A stretch of DNA of 5,843 nucleotides. It comes from an uncultured Clostridia bacterium. GTDB lineage: Bacteria; Bacillota; Clostridia; Christensenellales; UBA1242. The stretch covers positions 1 through 5,843 of the forward strand of contig CANDFN010000064.1 of assembly GCA_947384015.1 (NCBI GenBank), read 5' to 3'. The notes beneath the pieces were generated by a model. That model searched no databases and was not told the origin of the DNA. It saw only the letters and a program-made list of their open reading frames with translations. The position numbers and the translations under genes were made by a program. Of the stretch, positions 1 to 4,477 are shown piece by piece; position 1 is the stretch's first letter, and every line of letters begins with the position of its first letter.

Positions 1-847
1 TAACTAGATTATTTTTATCTATTTTAGATAAAACGCTTGCTCTATCTATAGCATCTTGTAATTGTTCTTTATTAATTGTTACTGTTGTAACAAAATCTTT
101 TGGAACAATTTGGCGGTAGTTTATAAATTGACCGTCTATTAAACGATTAATTATTACAGTGTCGCCTAAATCAACCATAATATTGTTAGAATGAACATAA
201 ACTTTAACTAATTCATCTCCATCCATCATTTTTGCAATTTCTACGATATTTTTGCCCGGAACAACTAAACTAAAGTCTTTAGTAGCAAAATTTATTGCTT
301 TATTACTTAAACTTAATCTGCAACCATCAACAGCAACCGCTTTTATAGTTTTATCACTTGCGCTTACTTCAAACAAAATACCTTTTAAAACAGGCCTGCT
401 TTCATCAACAGCTATAGCATAGCTAACAGTATTTACCAAAGTTTTAAAATCATTTTTAGTTAATTCAAAATAATCTTCTTTTGCAACTTCTTTAATAGTA
501 GGAAATTCTACAACATCCATGCATTGCAAACATCCCATACTATCTGTATAAGATATTGTCAATTGACTTTTTTCATTTAACTCGCAAGTAATTTGTTCAT
601 TTGTTAGTTTACGGATATATTCTCCAAACAATCTACCTGGAACAACAGTTTCTCCCGCAGATTCACATTCTGCACGAATTGTTTTTTCTACGCTCATTTC
701 AAGATCGGTTGCAGATAAAACAAGTTTATCTTCTTTACATGATAATTTTATGCCTTCCAAAATTTGTGAAGTTGTTTTGTTGCTAAGTGCTTTACTAACC
801 ACATTTATTGCTTCACTTAAGTCTAATCCGTCACACCTAAATTTCAT
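1..847 (-). CDS. dnaN: DNA polymerase III subunit beta (sliding clamp), 5' part, truncated by window edge
   Basis: The gene encodes the ring-shaped clamp that tethers the replicative polymerase to DNA and serves as a binding platform for other replication and repair proteins. I translated the minus strand from ATG at 847-845. It stays open for 282 codons to the left edge, about three quarters of the usual ~370 residues. Family marks are TDLEMSVE (residues 47-54), a domain II block ending AVDESRPVLKGILFE (146-160), VDGCRLSLS (173-181) and RLIDGQFINYRQIVP (235-249). The last is the clamp motif usually written R-L-I-x-G-x-F-P-x-Y-R, with Ile in place of Pro here. Domains I and II are complete and domain III (from about 251) has only begun. 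GAGGA (856-852) lies 4 nt before ATG. A consensus promoter lies just upstream. The gene faces away from the origin-like region, as expected for leading-strand transcription. dnaA is not its upstream neighbour. Identification is firm. Confidence 0.97.
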   Translation of the reverse strand, partial: MKFRCDGLDLSEAINVVSKALSNKTTSQILEGIKLSCKEDKLVLSATDLEMSVEKTIRAECESAGETVVPGRLFGEYIRKLTNEQITCELNEKSQLTISYTDSMGCLQCMDVVEFPTIKEVAKEDYFELTKNDFKTLVNTVSYAIAVDESRPVLKGILFEVSASDKTIKAVAVDGCRLSLSNKAINFATKDFSLVVPGKNIVEIAKMMDGDELVKVYVHSNNIMVDLGDTVIINRLIDGQFINYRQIVPKDFVTTVTINKEQLQDAIDRASVLSKIDKNNLV

Positions 848-878
848 AATTTCCTCGCTAGTTTCATGTTACATAACT

Positions 879-907
879 ATAATATCAAAAACGAATTTAT
901 ATGTCAA
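879..907 (-). promoter_or_regulatory. dnaN promoter (sigma-A type)
   Basis: On the minus strand, TTGACA (907-902) is followed after exactly 17 nt by TATTAT (884-879). Transcription should start near 872, giving a leader of about 25 nt that carries the GAGGA ribosome binding site of dnaN. A second TTGACA lies at 920-915 but has no properly spaced -10. The promoter sits at the edge of the origin region, so clamp transcription starts beside the DnaA boxes and could respond to DnaA occupancy; that last point is inference. Confidence 0.85.
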
Positions 908-972
908 TCAAAAATGTCAAAAAATATATAAGTTTTTATTTTTTTGTTTGTTTTATTTTTTGTAGATTTAGT

Positions 973-996
973 TTATTTATTATAAATAATAAATAA
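973..996. repeat. Perfect AT-only inverted repeat in the unwinding region
   Basis: TTATTTATTA (973-982) and TAATAAATAA (987-996) are exact reverse complements around a 4-nt TAAA loop. Being all A+T it is thermally weak, consistent with a strand-opening role rather than termination. Low-complexity AT sequence makes such repeats easier to get by chance. Confidence 0.6.
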
Positions 997-1012
997 TTAA
1001 AAAAATTGCCCT

Positions 1013-1033
1013 AAATATCTATAAAATATCTAT
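1013..1033. repeat. Two phased 10-bp direct repeats (AAATATCTAT) beside the first DnaA box
   Basis: AAATATCTAT occurs at 1013-1022 and 1024-1033, an 11-bp period of about one helical turn. The pair lies 11 bp left of the outermost DnaA box (1045-1053). Repeats at this place in other origins form the unwinding element or DnaA-contacted single-strand motifs. The minus-strand reading contains TAG triplets, but not the regular run expected of a classical DnaA-trio, so the assignment is tentative. Confidence 0.55.
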
Positions 1034-1044
1034 TTTTTAGTATT

Positions 1045-1066
1045 TTATACACACGCGTAACACGCG
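1045..1066 (+). promoter_or_regulatory. DnaA box with adjoining CGCG-rich island
   Basis: TTATACACA (1045-1053) is one base from the DnaA consensus. It runs directly into two copies of ACACGCG (1051-1057 and 1060-1066, period 9). This is the most G+C-rich spot in the origin block and lies at the junction between the AT-rich region and the remaining boxes. In some origins a short GC-rich patch separates DnaA boxes from the opening site. The layout here matches that, but its function is inferred. Confidence 0.6.
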
Positions 1067-1127
1067 CTTAAATTTATATTTTTTTATTAATTTTTTGTAT
1101 CAGTTTTTTTATTATTGTGTGTGGAAA

Positions 1128-1150
1128 TGTGGACAAGTTTTTTATTCACA
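1128..1150. promoter_or_regulatory. Convergent pair of DnaA boxes
   Basis: TGTGGACAA (1128-1136, a minus-strand box reading TTGTCCACA) and TTATTCACA (1142-1150, plus) face each other across 5 bp. Each has one mismatch to TTATCCACA. A weaker two-mismatch box, TGTGGAAAT, overlaps on the left at 1120-1128. Confidence 0.75.
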
Positions 1151-1196
1151 ATATATAGTGTTTTTTGGTAAAAATTTCTACAAAAATATACAAAAT

Positions 1197-1205
1197 TTAT
1201 TCACA
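1197..1205 (+). promoter_or_regulatory. DnaA box (TTATTCACA)
   Basis: This box has one mismatch to TTATCCACA and lies within the exact 12-bp repeat TTTATTCACAAT shared with 1141-1152. A TGTGCACA palindrome follows at 1211-1218. Confidence 0.7.
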
Positions 1206-1233
1206 ATTAATGTGCACAATTAAGTTTACAAAT

Positions 1234-1273
1234 TGTGGATTAAATAAAAACAAGTGTGTATAACTGTGGACAA
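1234..1273 (-). promoter_or_regulatory. Cluster of three minus-strand DnaA boxes
   Basis: TGTGGATTA (1234-1242), TGTGTATAA (1255-1263) and TGTGGACAA (1265-1273) are all in the same orientation. Read on minus, each is one base from TTATCCACA. The last two are separated by 1 bp, a 10-bp period that places them on the same helix face, as expected for cooperative DnaA filament nucleation. The last is part of the 12-bp repeat shared with 1128-1139. Confidence 0.75.
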
Positions 1274-1289
1274 GTTAAAATTTTAACTT
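1272..1289. repeat. Perfect 18-bp palindrome abutting the last DnaA box
   Basis: The positions read AAGTTAAAATTTTAACTT, which equals its own reverse complement with no spacer. It shares its first two bases with the DnaA box at 1265-1273 and lies 37 bp before the -35 of the rightward promoter. A dimeric regulator site is possible; the AT-rich arms make it a poor terminator. Confidence 0.55.
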
Positions 1290-1325
1290 TGGTGTAAAAT
1301 AAAATTTTTACCAAATTCAAACTGT

Positions 1326-1354
1326 TTGCAATTTATTTTTGATTATGGTATAAT
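1326..1354 (+). promoter_or_regulatory. Strong rightward sigma-A promoter leaving the origin region
   Basis: TTGCAA (1326-1331), a 17-nt spacer and TATAAT (1349-1354) form a near-consensus promoter. The expected start is near 1361. The only genes downstream before a strand change are the structured segment, tRNA-Ser and the nucleotidase gene, so it either drives a separate small RNA or is the far promoter of that operon. Confidence 0.8.
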
Positions 1355-1360
1355 GCAAAA

Positions 1361-1487
1361 GAAATTTAAAAGACTAAAGAGAATCCTTTGGAGTTTGAAG
1401 AATTTCATATTAAATTTCATGTTATAAGATAATTCCACAATCTCATGAAGAATTTTCTATTTGATACGGTCTTTTATATAAATTTCC
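1361..1487 (+). ncRNA. Candidate structured small RNA of unknown family
   Basis: No convincing reading frame covers this stretch, but it folds. GAAATTT (1361-1367) pairs with AAATTTC (1480-1486) and AAAAGAC (1368-1374) pairs with GTCTTTT (1469-1475). This gives 14 bp interrupted only by a 4-nt ATAT bulge (1476-1479). The 5' strand begins at the start point predicted from the promoter. Inside, AAATTTCATG (1412-1421) pairs with CATGAA (1444-1449) plus ATTT (1452-1455), leaving a 2-nt bulge, and is capped by AGAT/ATCT (1427-1430 with 1440-1443). Between the two stems is an asymmetric open region. A terminal stem with an internal bubble recalls 6S RNA, but it is shorter than usual and I see no diagnostic sequence. 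SRP, RNase P and tmRNA signatures are absent. The 3' end is a guess. It could instead be an operon leader. Confidence 0.45.
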
Positions 1488-1501
1488 TATTAGAAAATGA
1501 T

Positions 1502-1531
1502 TATAAAGGAAAAACTTGTTGTTCCTTTATA
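1502..1531 (+). other. 10-bp hairpin in the tRNA-Ser leader
   Basis: TATAAAGGAA (1502-1511) and TTCCTTTATA (1522-1531) pair perfectly around a 10-nt loop. No U-tract follows, so it does not look like an intrinsic terminator. It may bound the 3' side of the upstream small RNA or be a processing signal. Confidence 0.5.
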
Positions 1532-1537
1532 TGAGGA

Positions 1538-1597
1538 GCAACCGAGCAAAGATGAAGTTTGCACGGTTATGTGCAAAAAATATATAGCAAGAGTTGC
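1538..1597 (+). other. Mutually exclusive hairpins upstream of tRNA-Ser
   Basis: Hairpin A pairs AACCG (1540-1544) with CGGTT (1564-1568) and GCAAA (1546-1550) with TTTGC (1558-1562), with one A-A mismatch between the two helices and a 7-nt loop. Hairpin B pairs TTTGCAC (1558-1564) with GTGCAAA (1571-1577), loop GGTTAT. They share 1558-1564, so only one can form at a time. GCAAC (1538-1542) can also pair with GTTGC (1593-1597), enclosing B. Repeated GCAA and TTGC words create the choices. No riboswitch family I know matches. An 18-codon frame (1531-1587) overlaps it. The local G+C is higher than in the flanks. Confidence 0.45.
1559..1586 (+). promoter_or_regulatory. Possible proximal promoter of tRNA-Ser
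   Basis: TTGCAC (1559-1564), a 16-nt spacer and TATATA (1581-1586) would start transcription about 10 nt before the tRNA. The -35 matches consensus at only three positions and is part of the hairpin described above, so this could be coincidence. The stronger promoter is at 1326-1354. Confidence 0.35.
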
Positions 1598-1602
1598 GAC
1601 GT

Positions 1603-1690
1603 GCAGAGGTGTCTGAGCGGTTTAAAGAGCATGATTGGAAATCATGTGATGTGAAAGCATCCGCAGGTTCAAATCCTGTCCTCTGCGCCA
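1603..1690 (+). tRNA. tRNA-Ser (anticodon GGA)
   Basis: All arms of a class II tRNA fold. The acceptor is GCAGAGG (1603-1609) with CCTCTGC (1680-1686). The D stem is TCT/AGA. The anticodon stem is CATGA/TCATG with loop TTGGAAA, so anticodon GGA lies at 1637-1639 and reads UCC and UCU. The extra arm is long, GATG/CATC (1648-1651 with 1658-1661). The T arm is GCAGG/CCTGT with loop TTCAAAT. The discriminator is G1687 and CCA is encoded at 1688-1690. The long variable arm and anticodon together fix serine identity. No terminator follows; the next gene starts 13 nt after CCA, so the primary transcript probably contains both. Confidence 0.97.
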
Positions 1691-1703
1691 ATAAGGGATA
1701 AAA

Positions 1704-2276
1704 ATGAAAAATATATTAATAGATGTAGATGATACTTTAACAAAGTTTTTAAAGCATAGAAATAATTTAATAAAGAAATATATAAAAACAAAAAATTTGC
1801 CTTATAAGATTTTAGATATTAATTGCACAAAATCTGCAAAAGTAGCAAACTGGCCAATTGAAGAATGTATAAATTTTTGGCAAAATGTAGGAAAAAATGC
1901 TCAACTAAAGTGTCCAACACAAAAGAATTGTGCAGAAGTTATAAACAAACTAAGAGAGACAGGCAATAAAGTTTTTATAGTAACAGCACGCCCAGATATA
2001 TATTTTGAGGCGTATAAATACACAAAGCTTTGGTTAGATAAAAATAATATCTGTTATGATACATTAATTGTTGGTAAGCAGGATAAGAAACAAACTATGA
2101 TTGAAAACAAAATAGATTTAGTAATAGACGATTCTGTTTCAACCATAATTTCCGCACAAGAATTAAACATAAAATCTATTATTTTCACAACAAAGGAAAA
2201 TAAAAAGTTTATGACTCCTGTAAACTGCACTAGGGTAAAGAACTGGAGACAAATAGAAAATCTATTAAAATATTAG
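1704..2276 (+). CDS. HAD-superfamily hydrolase, putative 5'(3')-deoxyribonucleotidase (NT5C/YqfW-like)
   Basis: This 190-residue protein has the four HAD motifs. Motif I is IDVDDTLT (6-13), with nucleophile D7 and acid/base D9. Motif II is T94 in IVTARPD (92-98). Motif III is probably K125 in VGKQ. Motif IV is VIDDS with D142-D143, which hold Mg2+. Small size, the DVDDT start and the helical cap between motifs I and II resemble the cytosolic deoxyribonucleotidase type C family, which dephosphorylates (deoxy)nucleoside monophosphates; substrate is inferred from family only. ATG at 1704 is preceded by AAGGGA (1693-1698), a usable but modest ribosome binding site placed in the 13-nt gap after the tRNA CCA. 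Expression therefore probably depends on transcripts running through tRNA-Ser. Stop is TAG, with no clear terminator after it. A soluble cytoplasmic enzyme is expected: no signal peptide is seen. Confidence 0.85.
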   Translation: MKNILIDVDDTLTKFLKHRNNLIKKYIKTKNLPYKILDINCTKSAKVANWPIEECINFWQNVGKNAQLKCPTQKNCAEVINKLRETGNKVFIVTARPDIYFEAYKYTKLWLDKNNICYDTLIVGKQDKKQTMIENKIDLVIDDSVSTIISAQELNIKSIIFTTKENKKFMTPVNCTRVKNWRQIENLLKY

Positions 2277-2333
2277 AACATAAGTTTTATTAATTTTACA
2301 AAAAATTGCAAAATACGACAAAATTATTTGCCG

Positions 2334-2339
2334 TATAAT
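2334..2339 (+). promoter_or_regulatory. -10 element, probable promoter of the membrane-anchored protein gene
   Basis: TATAAT (2334-2339) stands 34 nt before the chosen ATG. TTGCAA at 2306-2311 is too far away (22-nt spacer) and no good -35 exists at 16-18 nt, so promoter strength is uncertain. A start near 2346 would leave a leader of about 27 nt without a recognisable ribosome binding site. Confidence 0.45.
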
Positions 2340-2372
2340 TTTTATTGTGATAACATTTGTTTTGTTTTTGTT

Positions 2373-3293
2373 ATGAAGAAATTTAAGAATTTATCTTTTG
2401 CTATATATGTAGTTGCAGTTGTCCTTGTTGTTGTAGGCGCTGTAATTTTTACTTCAATTAATAATAAAAGTAATAATGATAATAATTCTAACAATGTTAG
2501 CAACTCTAACACCACAGTAAACACCACTACAAATAATATTAACTTTTCAATTAACTGCAGCGATAGTTATATAATTTATGTTGATAGTGTTTTAATTTTT
2601 GAAAATAATTTCTATAGCTGTAATAAAGCTGTAGATATAAAAATTAATAGTGAGGGAGATTCTTCCTTTGCACGTTTTGTAAACAATAAGTTTTCTGCAA
2701 CAAAGAAAGGTATTTATTCGTTAGATTTTTATGTTGACGATAAACTGCAACATTCTATATTTATAAGTGTTATTGAAAGTAAACTTAATACAATATTTTC
2801 TTTAGGGGAAGAGTTAGATTTAACAAAATTTAAAGAAAATGAAAATTCTATTTGTAACATAGAAGGCTCTAACTTTATAGAAAAAGACGGTAAAGTTATT
2901 GCTACTACTGCAGGCTTTACAAATTTAGAAATATCTACTAAAATTGACGATTTTGTTACAAAAATAGATAAATTTATGCTAAAAGTAACACCTATTGTTA
3001 AGATTTTTAACTCTTATTATGAAGAAATGATAGATAATGCTATTACAGTTTTTACAAATGATAATGTGGGTATTTTTATTATAGAAGTTACTACAGATTT
3101 GATAAACCCTATAGAGTGTAGTGTTGATGTGAATTTTTCTAATTCTAATATTATAATTATAAATCAAGACCCAATATTTGTGGTTAGTGGTGAGAATAAT
3201 GCAACAAGTGGAGAAATTTTTTTAACAGTTGAAGCAAATAATCTTGTAACAACTATAACATTTACTATTAATTTAGTAGAAGAAGGAAATTAG
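2373..3293 (+). CDS. Membrane-anchored extracytoplasmic protein of unknown function, probable Ig-like domains
   Basis: I do not recognise a family. From ATG at 2373 the product has 306 residues. MKKFK is followed by a single hydrophobic helix (about 8-28, rich in Val), then an Asn/Ser/Thr-rich linker (about 29-60), then a beta-rich region to the C-terminus. The positive N-terminus predicts an uncleaved anchor with the rest outside the membrane. Segments NKFSATKKGIYSLDFYV (105-121) and DGKVIATTAGFTNLEIST (172-189) resemble the strand-turn pattern of bacterial Ig-like repeats, so two or three such domains are plausible but not proven. Cys at 62, 83, 161 and 249 could form disulfides; there is no lipobox. 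An in-frame TTG at 2328 would extend the frame by 15 residues but lies upstream of the -10 hexamer and spoils the signal-anchor, so I reject it. No Shine-Dalgarno sequence precedes 2373. Stop is TAG. A role at the cell surface is inference. Confidence 0.7.
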   Translation: MKKFKNLSFAIYVVAVVLVVVGAVIFTSINNKSNNDNNSNNVSNSNTTVNTTTNNINFSINCSDSYIIYVDSVLIFENNFYSCNKAVDIKINSEGDSSFARFVNNKFSATKKGIYSLDFYVDDKLQHSIFISVIESKLNTIFSLGEELDLTKFKENENSICNIEGSNFIEKDGKVIATTAGFTNLEISTKIDDFVTKIDKFMLKVTPIVKIFNSYYEEMIDNAITVFTNDNVGIFIIEVTTDLINPIECSVDVNFSNSNIIIINQDPIFVVSGENNATSGEIFLTVEANNLVTTITFTINLVEEGN

Positions 3294-3312
3294 TTTTAGA
3301 ATAATAAAAAGT

Positions 3313-3341
3313 TTGATAAAAATATTTATATTTGGTATAAT
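3313..3341 (+). promoter_or_regulatory. prfB promoter, predicting a leaderless mRNA
   Basis: TTGATA (3313-3318), a 17-nt spacer and TATAAT (3336-3341) match the sigma-A consensus at 11 of 12 positions. The expected start, 7 nt after the -10, is base 3348, which is the A of the prfB ATG. The promoter occupies nearly the whole 54-bp gap after the previous stop. Confidence 0.8.
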
Positions 3342-3347
3342 TGATAT

Positions 3348-4451
3348 ATGGATATAGAAAACATTGGAGATGAATTACAAAGATTAATAGACAAATTTGA
3401 GCTTACCAAAACAGGTTTAGGCTTAGATGTTTTATCCGAGCGTTTAACTAAACTTATGAAAGAAAGGGAGAGCTTAACTTTTTGGAACAATTTAGATTTT
3501 GCAATGCAAACAAACAAAGAAATTAAAGCATTACAAGATTTGTTTACAGAAGTGCAAAGTGTTCAAAGCCAATTATCATCTTTAATAGATATGGTAAAAA
3601 GCTTAGAAAAAGAAACAGATATAGAAATGCTAAACCTTGCTTTTACCGAACTTTTAGATTTAAAAGAAAAGGTAGATGACTTAAATGTTAGAACTTTTTT
3701 AGATGGTAAGTATGATAATAATGATGCTATTATAACAATTCATTCTGGTGCTGGTGGAACAGAAGCTCAGGATTGGGTTGTTATGCTTGCGCGTATGTAT
3801 AAGATGTATGCACAAAAAAATCAACTAGACTATACTGTTGTAGATAAGTTAGACGGAAATGACGCTGGTTTAAAATCTATTGTTATTATAATGAAAGGCG
3901 ACTATGCTTATGGCAAGATGAAAGGAGAAATGGGTGTTCATCGTTTAGTTCGTATTAGCCCTTTTGATAGTAATAAACGTAGACATACAAGTTTTGCATC
4001 AGTAGAAGTTGTGCCAGCTATTACAAATGAAAGTCCGGTAAAAGTTAATAATGAAGATTTAAAAATAGACACTTATAGAAGTGGCGGTGCGGGTGGACAA
4101 AATGTAAACAAGGTAGAAACCGCAGTGCGTATAACACATCTCCCAACAGGAATTGTTGTTACTTGTCAAAACGAACGTAGCCAACTTCAAAATAGGGAAA
4201 TTGCATTAAAAATATTAACTTCAAAATTAGTTGCATTAGAGGAAGAAAAGAGAAGACAAAATCTTAATGACATAAAAGGTGATTTAAAGCGCATAGAATG
4301 GGGTAGCCAAATTAGAAGTTATGTGTTCCAACCATATACAATGGTAAAAGACCATAGGACAGATTACGAAACAAGCAATGTAACTGCAGTTATGGATGGA
4401 GATTTAAATCCTTTTATAAATGAATATCTAAAAAAATCGCATATAAAATAA
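3348..4451 (+). CDS. prfB: Peptide chain release factor 2 (RF2)
   Basis: RF2 ends translation at UAA and UGA by reading the stop codon in the ribosomal A site and triggering peptidyl-tRNA hydrolysis. The product is 367 residues, a normal full length. Visible are an N-terminal helical domain, HSGAGGTEAQDW (132-143), the stop-reading SPF tripeptide (204-206, which separates RF2 from RF1) and the catalytic GGQ (249-251) in SGGAGGQNVNKVETAVRITH. The conserved C-terminal block is WGSQIRSYV (318-326). The frame runs through without the programmed +1 shift common in this gene: L26-D27 (TTA GAT, 3423-3428) occupies the place where shifting genes have a Leu codon followed by UGA. The ATG gives the right N-terminal length but has no ribosome binding site, and the promoter predicts a start at the ATG itself. 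secA, often upstream, is absent. The gene appears monocistronic and ends at a shared terminator. Confidence 0.97.
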   Translation: MDIENIGDELQRLIDKFELTKTGLGLDVLSERLTKLMKERESLTFWNNLDFAMQTNKEIKALQDLFTEVQSVQSQLSSLIDMVKSLEKETDIEMLNLAFTELLDLKEKVDDLNVRTFLDGKYDNNDAIITIHSGAGGTEAQDWVVMLARMYKMYAQKNQLDYTVVDKLDGNDAGLKSIVIIMKGDYAYGKMKGEMGVHRLVRISPFDSNKRRHTSFASVEVVPAITNESPVKVNNEDLKIDTYRSGGAGGQNVNKVETAVRITHLPTGIVVTCQNERSQLQNREIALKILTSKLVALEEEKRRQNLNDIKGDLKRIEWGSQIRSYVFQPYTMVKDHRTDYETSNVTAVMDGDLNPFINEYLKKSHIK

Positions 4452-4477
4452 AAAACGGGTAAACTACCCGCTTTTTT
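4451..4477. terminator. Bidirectional intrinsic terminator between convergent genes
   Basis: CGGGTA (4456-4461) pairs with TACCCG (4465-4470) around a 3-nt AAC loop. On plus it is followed by C and six T (4472-4477). On minus it is followed by five T (complement of 4455-4451). It serves prfB from the left and the carboxypeptidase gene from the right. Its flanks touch both stop codons: the last A of the prfB TAA is 4451, and the TAA of the minus-strand gene occupies 4478-4476. Confidence 0.92.

Larger units (their letters stand above)
1164..1315. repeat. Long-range 14-bp inverted repeat bracketing DnaA boxes
   Basis: TTTGGTAAAAATTT at 1164-1177 is the exact reverse complement of AAATTTTTACCAAA at 1302-1315. 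The arms are 124 bp apart and enclose four of the seven DnaA boxes. The right arm also forms an imperfect local hairpin with TTTGGTGTAAAAT (1288-1300). Possible roles are binding sites for a protein bridging the two ends of the box cluster, or coincidence favoured by AT bias. Confidence 0.6.
908..1320. other. Putative chromosomal replication origin (oriC)
   Basis: This gene-free block between dnaN and the rightward transcripts has the build of a bacterial oriC. Its left part (about 910-1045) is almost pure A+T and holds a perfect AT hairpin and phased direct repeats, suiting a DNA unwinding element. Its right part holds seven 9-mers that each differ from the DnaA box TTATCCACA at one base: 1045-1053, 1142-1150 and 1197-1205 on plus, and 1128-1136, 1234-1242, 1255-1263 and 1265-1273 on minus. 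Two 12-bp words recur exactly: TGTGGACAAGTT at 1128 and 1265, and TTTATTCACAAT at 1141 and 1196. Divergent genes on either side (dnaN left; tRNA, nucleotidase and prfB right) fit bidirectional forks leaving this point. A GC-skew switch over the whole chromosome would settle it. Origin identity is inference, but the box density is seen directly. Confidence 0.85.

Noticed and set aside
750..965. Plus-strand frame of 71 codons across the start of dnaN
   Set aside because: It runs antisense through dnaN and its promoter, and its composition is that of AT-rich noncoding DNA.
1538..1570. Group II intron domain V, suggested by a hairpin closing with CGGTT
   Set aside because: The AGC triad is not at the base of the stem opposite CGGTT, the 2-nt bulge is missing, and there is no reverse transcriptase gene nearby.
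1361..1600. SRP RNA, RNase P RNA or tmRNA in the segment before tRNA-Ser
   Set aside because: The GGAAGCAGCC-type SRP tip, the RNase P core words and the tmRNA tRNA-like ends are all missing.
2328..2372. TTG start extending the membrane-protein frame by 15 residues
   Set aside because: TTG at 2328 lies upstream of the TATAAT at 2334-2339 and has no ribosome binding site. The MKK at 2373 begins a typical signal-anchor.
2979..3167. Minus-strand frame inside the surface protein gene
   Set aside because: It is a shadow of the coding strand, with no ribosome binding site or recognisable product.
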